Assembly: GCA_947169835.1 (NCBI GenBank)
Contig: CAMVRH010000013.1
Location: forward strand, 1-12,586
Source of the DNA: an uncultured Lachnospira sp.
Lineage (GTDB): Bacteria; Bacillota; Clostridia; Lachnospirales; Lachnospiraceae
Direction of reading: 5' to 3'
DNA: 12,586 nt
The notes beneath the pieces are model-generated. The model was not told where the DNA came from. It worked only from the letters and a program-made list of their open reading frames with translations, and searched no databases. A program made the position numbers and the translations under genes. Shown piece after piece: positions 6,966 through 12,586 of this stretch (the first letter of the stretch is position 1; every line of letters starts with the position of its first letter).

Positions 6966-7373
6966 ATGGTAAGTAAAACATTTGAAGCTAATCATGAAAG
7001 TTTGCCAGCAGCTATGGCCTTTCTTGAGGAGCAGATGGACAAAATGAATATTGATATGAAAAAGCAGATGCAGATCTCTATTGCAGTAGAGGAACTGTTT
7101 GTTAATATTGCTCACTATTCATATTCTGAGTCCGGTGGAGAAGTTGAACTTCAAATAGATGAGAATGCTCAGCTTATTATTGCGCTTATCGATTCAGGGG
7201 CACCATTTAATCCACTAGAGAGAAAAGATCCAGACATCAATGCACCTATTGAGGAAAGAGAGATTGGTGGACTTGGTATTTACATGGCTAAACAAAACGC
7301 AGACAAGATTGAATATGAGTATAAAGACGGAAAAAATATTGTAAGAATATATAAGAAGATTAGGGACGAATAA
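6966..7373 (+). CDS. anti-sigma factor serine kinase, RsbW/SpoIIAB-like
   Basis: A 135-aa GHKL/HATPase fold of the anti-sigma-factor class, which binds a sigma factor or phosphorylates its STAS antagonist. The ATP-binding boxes are readable. N box: VEELFVNIAHYSY with catalytic-base-type E43 and Mg-binding N47. G1 box: LIDSGAPFNPLE with D76 and G78. G2 box: EIGGLGIYMAKQ (99-110). Length and motifs match stand-alone kinases of partner-switch systems. The ATG is preceded by AAAGGGG, 5 nt away. The stop is followed one base later by the HD gene and then by a STAS-containing protein, the natural partner of such a kinase. No sigma factor gene is adjacent, so the target could be elsewhere or another type of protein. 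Confidence 0.9.
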   Translation: MVSKTFEANHESLPAAMAFLEEQMDKMNIDMKKQMQISIAVEELFVNIAHYSYSESGGEVELQIDENAQLIIALIDSGAPFNPLERKDPDINAPIEEREIGGLGIYMAKQNADKIEYEYKDGKNIVRIYKKIRDE

Positions 7374-7374
7374 G

Positions 7375-7959
7375 ATGGGTAAAAAATTAGATGATGCAAT
7401 AATATTTGCGACCCATAAACATATGGGTCAGGTGAGAAAAAGAGAAAGTTCTCCATATATTCTTCATCCACTAGAGGCTGCAGCTATAGCGAGCGACTTA
7501 ACAAAAGACGAAGACACTATTGTGGCAGCGGTATTACATGACACTGTGGAAGATACAGATACTACCGTGGATGAGATTAGAGAAAAGTTTGGAGACAGAG
7601 TGGCGCAGTTAGTAGAGTCTGAAACAGAAAAGAAAAGATACGATTTACCACCTGAGCAGACTTGGGAAATAAGAAAAAAAGAGTCACTTGAACATTTAAA
7701 GAATAGTACAGATCCTGCCGTAAAGATTTTGTGGTTGGCGGATAAAGTTTCAAATATCAGAACACTATTTAAACTTTATGAAGAAGAAGGCGATGCCATG
7801 TGGAACCACTTCAATATGAAAGATGTAGAAAAACAAGCATGGTATTACAGAACAATTTGTAAACTACTAGTTGATCTAGAAAATACATTAGCATATCAAG
7901 AATACAGACAGATTGTTGGATATATATTTAAGAACGTAAAGGAGAATGAAGATGATTAG
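7375..7959 (+). CDS. HD-domain protein, stand-alone (p)ppGpp-hydrolase-like
   Basis: A 194-aa soluble HD phosphohydrolase resembling the hydrolase half of Rel/SpoT and small alarmone hydrolases. The metal and catalytic pattern is kept: H31 in YILHPLEAA, H55-D56 in VLHDTVEDT with the E59-D60 pair, and D123 plus N127 in WLADKVSNIRTL, which parallels the Rel LADRxxNMR motif. Aligning from H31, the basic pair before it reads K22-R23 where Rel has R-K. No nucleotidyltransferase, TGS or ACT domain follows, so synthesis is not expected. The start is one base after the RsbW-like stop, with AGGGA about 8 nt upstream, and the C-terminus overlaps the next gene by 8 nt, so all three genes look translationally coupled. 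The substrate could be ppGpp or another nucleotide; hydrolase family strong, ppGpp specificity inferred. Confidence 0.82.
   Translation: MGKKLDDAIIFATHKHMGQVRKRESSPYILHPLEAAAIASDLTKDEDTIVAAVLHDTVEDTDTTVDEIREKFGDRVAQLVESETEKKRYDLPPEQTWEIRKKESLEHLKNSTDPAVKILWLADKVSNIRTLFKLYEEEGDAMWNHFNMKDVEKQAWYYRTICKLLVDLENTLAYQEYRQIVGYIFKNVKENEDD
7938..7944 (+). promoter_or_regulatory. ribosome binding site that sets the STAS-kinase start
   Basis: AAAGGAG lies only 1 nt before an ATG at 7946 but 7 nt before the ATG at 7952. Normal spacing favours 7952, which gives a protein two residues shorter (MISING rather than MKMISING). The site is inside the end of the HD gene. Confidence 0.75.
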
Positions 7960-9127
7960 TATTAATGGAGAAAAAACTGATAATACATTAAAGATTACGC
8001 TTGATGGAAGAATTGATTCCACAAACGCTGCTGATGTAGAAAAGCAGCTTGATGATATTGTCAATGAGAATTCTTTTGAAGAACTAATTATAGATGCACA
8101 AAAACTAGAGTATATTTCTAGTGCGGGTCTTAGAATTATTCTTAGATTAAAGAAGAATAATTCTTCGCTTAAGATTGTAAACGTGTCATCAGACGTATAT
8201 GAGATTTTTGAGATGACTGGTTTTTCAGAAATTATGCCCATTGAAAAGGCGTACCGAGAATTCTCAGTAGAAGGATGTGAGATTATAGGACAGGGCGCCA
8301 ATGGTAAGGTTTATCGTATAGACCCAGAGACTATTATAAAGGTTTATAATAATCCAGATTCTCTTCCAGATATCAAGAGAGAAAGAGAGTTGGCTAGAAA
8401 GGCATTTGTACTTGGCATTCCTACAGCTATCCCATATGACGTTGTAAAAGTAGGAGAGGGATATGGTTCAGTTTTTGAACTTCTTAATGCTAAATCATTT
8501 GCAAAACTAATAGAAGAAGATCCAGATAATATCGATAAATATATTGGACTATACATCGACTTGCTAAAGAAAATTCACAGTACAGAAGTAGTGGATGATG
8601 AAGTTCCAAGTATGAAGGAAGTAGCTGTTGGATGGGCTAAAGATTTGGTAGAGTATCTACCTAATGGATACGGCGAAAAGCTTGTTCAAATAATTGAAAA
8701 CATTCCTGACAGCAAACATATGATGCACGGTGATTACCACATCAAAAATGTAATGATGCAAAACGGTGAGACATTGCTTATCGATATGGATACTATCTGT
8801 ACAGGTGAACCAGTATTCGAGCTAGCATCTATGTTTAATGCATATGTAGGATTTGGTTCAATTGACGCATCAAATGTTGAAAACTTCTTAGGTCTTTCAT
8901 ATGACAGAACAAACTACATTTGGGAAAAATCTTTAGAGCTATATTGTGAAGGCAAGAGCGAAGAAGAAATGCAAGAACTAAAAGCCAAGGCTGAGTTGAT
9001 TGGTTATGCTCGTATTATGAGAAGAACAATCAGACGTGGCGGCCTAGAAACAGAAGATGGACAAGAGCTAATTGACTTCTGTAAAAAGCAGATTGAATCA
9101 AACATCGACTATCTAACACAAAGTTAA
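7952..9127 (+). CDS. STAS anti-anti-sigma domain fused to an APH-like kinase
   Basis: A 391-aa two-domain protein. Residues 1-105 are a STAS domain: strand LKITLDGRID (13-22) and the switch loop LEYISSAGLRIIL (52-64), where S57 aligns with the serine phosphorylated in RsbV/SpoIIAA. Residues 108-391 are an aminoglycoside-phosphotransferase / choline-kinase-like fold: glycine-rich loop GQGANGKVY (113-121), probable ATP-anchoring K130 in IIKVY, catalytic loop HGDYHIKNV (259-267, D261 and N266) and metal-binding LLIDMD (D278, D280). The kinase half resembles a family I recall as TIGR02172, found in Fibrobacter and Lachnospiraceae. Its substrate is unknown; a protein, small-molecule or sugar target is possible, and antibiotic resistance is not implied. 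The start overlaps the HD gene by 8 nt. With the RsbW-like kinase two genes upstream, S57 is the likely phosphoacceptor. Confidence 0.88.
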   Translation: MISINGEKTDNTLKITLDGRIDSTNAADVEKQLDDIVNENSFEELIIDAQKLEYISSAGLRIILRLKKNNSSLKIVNVSSDVYEIFEMTGFSEIMPIEKAYREFSVEGCEIIGQGANGKVYRIDPETIIKVYNNPDSLPDIKRERELARKAFVLGIPTAIPYDVVKVGEGYGSVFELLNAKSFAKLIEEDPDNIDKYIGLYIDLLKKIHSTEVVDDEVPSMKEVAVGWAKDLVEYLPNGYGEKLVQIIENIPDSKHMMHGDYHIKNVMMQNGETLLIDMDTICTGEPVFELASMFNAYVGFGSIDASNVENFLGLSYDRTNYIWEKSLELYCEGKSEEEMQELKAKAELIGYARIMRRTIRRGGLETEDGQELIDFCKKQIESNIDYLTQS

Positions 9128-9144
9128 AATTATACACATATACA

Positions 9145-9201
9145 CGAAGAAAAAAGCGGAGAAACGAACGATTTTAAGTGAGTTCTCTGCTTTTTTCTTC
9201 G
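9145..9201 (+). terminator. long, near-perfect bidirectional terminator after the STAS-kinase gene
   Basis: A 19-bp stem (9145-9163 with 9183-9201, one G-U) encloses a 19-nt loop. The core GCGGAGAA/TTCTCTGC is followed by six T's (9191-9196), and the 5' arm has six A's (9150-9155), so the reverse strand has a U tract too. It closes the signalling operon just before the tRNA-Ser promoter. Confidence 0.9.
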
Positions 9202-9208
9202 CGCTAAT

Positions 9209-9219
9209 TATGGTATAAT
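9209..9219 (+). promoter_or_regulatory. extended -10 promoter of tRNA-Ser
   Basis: TATGGTATAAT, with TGG before a perfect TATAAT (9214-9219). The 17-nt upstream position falls in the terminator's T run and is not a -35. The predicted start is near 9226, about 5 nt before the tRNA. Confidence 0.75.
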
Positions 9220-9230
9220 TTTAACATTGT

Positions 9231-9316
9231 GGAGACGTATCGAAGTGGTCATAACGAGCCGCACTCGAAATGCGGTTGTCCTTGCGGGCACGTGGGTTCG
9301 AATCCCACCGTCTCCG
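9231..9316 (+). tRNA. tRNA-Ser (anticodon CGA)
   Basis: An 86-nt class II tRNA with a long variable arm (TTGTCCTTGCGGGCA region, about 9276-9290). Acceptor GGAGACG pairs with CGTCTCC, with discriminator G9316, as serine tRNAs require. The anticodon stem CCGCA/TGCGG holds loop CTCGAAA with anticodon CGA at 9266-9268, reading TCG. The T arm is GTGGGTTCGAATCCCAC. CCA is not encoded. Confidence 0.97.
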
Positions 9317-9329
9317 TTAGGAAAACACT

Positions 9330-9346
9330 AAAAACCACTGGTTTTT
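9330..9346 (+). terminator. weak hairpin between tRNA-Ser and leuC
   Basis: AAAAACC (9330-9336) and GGTTTTT (9340-9346) form a 7-bp stem with a 3-nt loop ending in T's. Only two G-C pairs are present, so it would terminate poorly. No promoter is visible between it and leuC, so leuC may rely on read-through past it. Confidence 0.4.
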
Positions 9347-9368
9347 ACATAAAATAGGAGGAATTCTT

Positions 9369-10634
9369 ATGGGAATGACAATGACACAAAAAATCTTAGC
9401 TAAACACGCAGGTTTAGACAGTGTAGAGGCTGGACAATTAATCGAGGCTAATCTTGATTTAGTTCTAGCTAATGATATTACTGGACCTGTAGCTATTGGC
9501 GAGATGGAGAAGATGGATGTGGACTGTGTATTTTGCAAAGACAAGATTGCGCTTGTTCCAGATCACTACACACCAAACAAAGATATTAAGTCAGCAGAAC
9601 TTTACAAGTGTGTAAAGGATTTTGCAAAGGCTAATGATATAACAAACTACTTTGAAACTGGACGAGTAGGTATTGAGCATGCATTACTTCCTGAAAAAGG
9701 ATTAGTAGTGGCAGGCGATGTGGTGATAGGTGCTGACTCACACACTTGTACATACGGTGCACTTGGTGCATTTTCAACAGGTGTTGGTAGTACTGATATG
9801 GCTGCAGGTATGGCTACTGGTCAGGCATGGTTCAAAGTACCATCAGCTATCAAGTTTAACTTAACTGGTAAGCTTAACCCTTGGGTTTCAGGTAAGGACG
9901 TAATACTTCATATCATTGGAATGATTGGTGTGGACGGTGCGCTTTATCAGTCAATGGAATTTGTGGGCGAGGGAGTTCACAGTTTGACAATGGATGATAG
10001 ATTTGCAATGGCAAATATGGCTATTGAAGCTGGTGGAAAGAACGGTATCTTTGTCGTGGACGATAAAACTATTGAATATATGGAAGAACACTCCGACAAA
10101 GAATACACAGTGTTTGAGCCAGATGAAGACGCAGAGTATGTGGAAGAGTACACAATTGATTTAAGCGAAGTTAAGTCTACAGTTTCATTCCCACACTTGC
10201 CAGAGAATACACACACTATCGATGAGATAGATGATATAAAAATAGACCAAGTAGTTATTGGTTCATGTACAAACGGTCGTATCCAAGATATGCGCGAGGC
10301 TGCCAAAATCTTTGAAGGAAGAAAAGTGGCAGACGGAGTGAGATGTATCGTGTTCCCAGCTACTCAAGACATTTATCTACAATGTATTGAAGAGGGAATT
10401 ATGACAACATTTATCAAGGCTGGTTGTGCAGTGAGCACACCTACATGCGGACCTTGTTTGGGTGGACATATGGGAATTCTTGCTAAGGGTGAGAGAGCCG
10501 TTGCTACTACAAACAGAAACTTTGTAGGACGTATGGGTGATCCTGAATCAGAAGTTTATCTTTCTTCACCAGCTGTTGCTGCAGCAAGTGCGATCACAGG
10601 TAAGATTTCAGGACCAGCAGAACTTGGACTATAG
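9369..10634 (+). CDS. leuC: 3-isopropylmalate dehydratase large subunit
   Basis: LeuC with LeuD isomerises 2-isopropylmalate to 3-isopropylmalate in leucine synthesis. The 421-aa protein is the shorter, archaeal/clostridial-type LeuC of the aconitase family. Substrate and active-site segments [20 protein letters not shown] (121-140) and VIGSCTNGR (296-304) are present. The three [4Fe-4S] cysteines are C300 and the pair C360, C363 in [10 protein letters not shown]. The ATG has TAGGAGGA about 7 nt upstream, a near-ideal SD. leuD follows after 9 nt. Homoaconitase and dimethylmalate dehydratase share the fold; the neighbouring ilv and thr genes favour leucine synthesis. leuA and leuB are absent from the window. 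Confidence 0.95.
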   Translation: MGMTMTQKILAKHAGLDSVEAGQLIEANLDLVLANDITGPVAIGEMEKMDVDCVFCKDKIALVPDHYTPNKDIKSAELYKCVKDFAKANDITNYFETGRVGIEHALLPEKGLVVAGDVVIGADSHTCTYGALGAFSTGVGSTDMAAGMATGQAWFKVPSAIKFNLTGKLNPWVSGKDVILHIIGMIGVDGALYQSMEFVGEGVHSLTMDDRFAMANMAIEAGGKNGIFVVDDKTIEYMEEHSDKEYTVFEPDEDAEYVEEYTIDLSEVKSTVSFPHLPENTHTIDEIDDIKIDQVVIGSCTNGRIQDMREAAKIFEGRKVADGVRCIVFPATQDIYLQCIEEGIMTTFIKAGCAVSTPTCGPCLGGHMGILAKGERAVATTNRNFVGRMGDPESEVYLSSPAVAAASAITGKISGPAELGL

Positions 10635-10643
10635 GAGGATACT

Positions 10644-11129
10644 ATGAAAGCAGAAGGTAAAGTTTTTAAATTTGGAGATAACGTAGATACAGATGTAATT
10701 ATTCCAGCTAGATACTTAAATGACCCTGACCCAAAGGCATTAGCTAGTCACTGTATGGAAGATATTGATAAAGAGTTTGCTAGTAAGGTGAGCGAGGGAG
10801 ATATTATCGTGGCTGATAAGAACTTCGGCTGTGGATCTTCTAGAGAGCATGCACCTATTTCTATTAAGGCTTGTGGAGTTAGCTGTGTAATAGCAGATAC
10901 TTTCGCTAGAATCTTTTATAGAAATGCTATTAACATTGGACTTCCTATTATTGAGTGTCCAGAGGCTGCGGCAGGAATTAGCGATGGCGACGAAGTAGAA
11001 GTAGACTTTGACACAGGTGTTATTGTGAACAAGACTACTGGTGCTGAGTTCAAAGGGCAGCCATTCCCTGAGTTTATGCAAAACATAATTACTAAGGGTG
11101 GATTAGTAAATTATATTAACGAAAAGTAA
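10644..11129 (+). CDS. leuD: 3-isopropylmalate dehydratase small subunit
   Basis: LeuD is the swivelling small subunit that completes the LeuCD active site. The 161-aa protein has the aconitase C-terminal-type fold: [18 protein letters not shown] (9-26), then the substrate-specificity loop [12 protein letters not shown] (60-71), and [18 protein letters not shown] (84-101). Length is as expected for the partner of a short LeuC. SD TAGGAGGA overlaps the leuC stop codon, and the intergenic gap is 9 nt, so the two subunits are coupled for equal supply. thrC follows after 9 nt. Confidence 0.96.
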   Translation: MKAEGKVFKFGDNVDTDVIIPARYLNDPDPKALASHCMEDIDKEFASKVSEGDIIVADKNFGCGSSREHAPISIKACGVSCVIADTFARIFYRNAINIGLPIIECPEAAAGISDGDEVEVDFDTGVIVNKTTGAEFKGQPFPEFMQNIITKGGLVNYINEK

Positions 11130-11138
11130 GAGGAAATT

Positions 11139-12586
11139 ATGAAAGAGATATTATACAAAAGTACAAGAAGTGAAGATGGAGCACTAAAGGCATCTGAAGC
11201 TATACTTAAAGGTTTAGCTGACGATGGCGGTTTGTTTGTGCCAATAGAGTTGCCAGAACTTGATAAGTCTATGGAAGAACTATCAAAGATGACTTACCAA
11301 GAGCTTGCTTATGAAGTGTTGAAGCTTTTCTATACAGATTTTACAGAAGAAGAACTTAAGAACTGTATAGAGAAAGCTTATGATGAGAAGTTTGACACAG
11401 AAGAGATTGCGCCTCTAGCACAGGTGAAAGATCCATATCACTTGGAACTTTTCCACGGACCAACTATTGCGTTTAAAGATATGGCGCTTCAAATTTTGCC
11501 ACATCTTCTAACGACATCGGCAAAGAAAAATGGAGTGGAGAATGACATTGTAATTCTTACAGCTACATCAGGCGATACAGGTAAAGCTGCGCTGGCTGGT
11601 TTCGCAGGAGTTGAGGGAACAAAGATAGTTGTTTTCTATCCTGATGGTGGTGTTAGTCCAATCCAGGAAAAGCAGATGGTTACACAAAAAGGTGATAACA
11701 CTCATGTAGTGGCTATCAAAGGTAACTTTGACGAGGCCCAGACAGGTGTTAAAAACATATTCAACAATAAAGAGTTAGCAAAAGAAATGGACGACAAAGG
11801 ATTCCAGTTCTCATCAGCCAACTCTATTAACATTGGAAGACTTATTCCGCAGATTGCATACTATGTTTATTCTTACACTAAACTTTTGGCGGAAGGTAAG
11901 ATAGAAGACGGCGAAAAGATAAACGTGGTAGTTCCAACAGGAAACTTTGGGAATATTCTTGCTGCGTACTATGCAAAGAATATTGGAACTCCAATCGACA
12001 AACTTGTTTGTGCATCTAACGAGAACAAAGTTTTGTATGATTTCTTTAACACAGGAGAATATGACAAGAACCGTGAGTTCATTTTAACAACATCTCCATC
12101 TATGGATATTTTGATTTCAAGTAACCTTGAGAGACTTATCTATCACATAGCAGGTGATGATGCTAATAAGAATAAAGAGTTGATGGCAAATCTTTCTGAG
12201 ACAGGTGTTTACAATATTACAGACGATATGAGAGCAAAGCTAGATGACTTCGTTGGTAAGTTTGCATCGGAAGAGGAGACTGCTCAGACTATAAAGAAGA
12301 TTTATGAAGATACTGGCTACATTATGGATACTCACACATCTGTTGCTAGATGCGTGTATGAAAAGTATGTGGCAGAAACTGGTGATAATAAAGCAACAGT
12401 TATCGCATCAACAGCTAGTCCATTTAAGTTTACAAGAGCGGTAATGAATGCTATTGATCCAAAGTATCAGTCAGGCGAAGATTTCGAATTGGTAGATGAA
12501 CTATCAAGAATTGGAAACATCAAGATTCCAAATGCTATTGAGGAAATCAGAAACGCTGAGATTAGACATAACACAAAATGCGAGAC
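11139..12586 (+). CDS. thrC: threonine synthase, partial (runs off the right edge)
   Basis: ThrC converts O-phosphohomoserine to threonine with pyridoxal phosphate. 482 codons are open to the edge with no stop; the family is usually about 490-500 aa, so only the last residues are likely missing. The sequence begins MKEILYKSTRSEDGALKASE. The PLP lysine K113 lies in HGPTIAFKDMALQ (106-118), phosphate binding is by TATSGDTGKAALAGF (141-155), and the later VPTGNFGNILAAYYAK fits the PLP-phosphate loop. SD AGAGGA precedes the ATG by 4-5 nt. It is 9 nt after leuD, an unusual leu-thr grouping, although threonine is the precursor of isoleucine. No defect is seen in the visible part. Confidence 0.95.
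   Translation, partial: MKEILYKSTRSEDGALKASEAILKGLADDGGLFVPIELPELDKSMEELSKMTYQELAYEVLKLFYTDFTEEELKNCIEKAYDEKFDTEEIAPLAQVKDPYHLELFHGPTIAFKDMALQILPHLLTTSAKKNGVENDIVILTATSGDTGKAALAGFAGVEGTKIVVFYPDGGVSPIQEKQMVTQKGDNTHVVAIKGNFDEAQTGVKNIFNNKELAKEMDDKGFQFSSANSINIGRLIPQIAYYVYSYTKLLAEGKIEDGEKINVVVPTGNFGNILAAYYAKNIGTPIDKLVCASNENKVLYDFFNTGEYDKNREFILTTSPSMDILISSNLERLIYHIAGDDANKNKELMANLSETGVYNITDDMRAKLDDFVGKFASEEETAQTIKKIYEDTGYIMDTHTSVARCVYEKYVAETGDNKATVIASTASPFKFTRAVMNAIDPKYQSGEDFELVDELSRIGNIKIPNAIEEIRNAEIRHNTKCE

Noticed and set aside
7946..7951. Upstream ATG for the STAS-kinase gene
   Set aside because: It is 1 nt from the AAAGGAG site, too close; the ATG at 7952 has normal spacing.
7952..9127. Aminoglycoside resistance gene
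   Set aside because: The APH fold is shared with many kinases of other substrates; the STAS fusion and signalling neighbours argue against a resistance role.

Overview
The window is low-GC bacterial chromosome. It has strong AGGAGG-type ribosome binding sites, consensus sigma-A-like promoters, intrinsic terminators and Bacillota-type gene order (ispF, cysS, mrnC, rlmB). The fit is best with Clostridia, probably Lachnospiraceae or rumen/gut relatives; this assignment is inferred from gene content and style, not from a search. Almost everything reads on the plus strand. The one exception is a partial gene at the left edge.

Layout. (1) 1-266, minus strand: N-terminal part of a PAP2-family membrane protein, possibly translated from a leaderless mRNA. 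(2) 273-528: two divergent promoters with overlapping -35 boxes, then a tRNA-Val/tRNA-Met pair and a terminator. (3) 551-4712: a tight operon of ispF, an Eis-like GNAT gene, cysS, mrnC and rlmB, covering isoprenoid synthesis, cysteinyl-tRNA charging and 23S rRNA maturation. (4) 4711-4819: tRNA-Thr, whose promoter lies in the loop of a weak terminator-like hairpin. (5) 4827-6491: ilvN-ilvC with its own promoter and a strong terminator. (6) 6500-9127: four genes between two terminators, namely a small prepilin peptidase, an RsbW-like anti-sigma kinase, an HD (p)ppGpp-hydrolase-like protein and a STAS domain fused to an APH-like kinase. (7) 9209-9316: tRNA-Ser. (8) 9369 to the right edge: leuC, leuD and thrC, the last cut by the edge.

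How the genes work together. The ilvN-ilvC and leuC-leuD groups supply steps of valine, isoleucine and leucine synthesis, and thrC makes threonine, the precursor of isoleucine. ilvB, ilvD, ilvA, leuA and leuB are not in the window. The least ordinary part is the 6966-9127 cassette. It combines partner-switch parts (a serine kinase of the RsbW/SpoIIAB type and an anti-anti-sigma STAS domain) with a second, aminoglycoside-phosphotransferase-like kinase on the STAS polypeptide and a stand-alone alarmone-hydrolase-like gene. No sigma factor and no PP2C phosphatase are adjacent. Three promoters (ispF, tRNA-Thr, tRNA-Ser) share a nearly identical extended -10 element without a convincing -35. No CRISPR array, insertion sequence, prophage or obvious defence system is visible.
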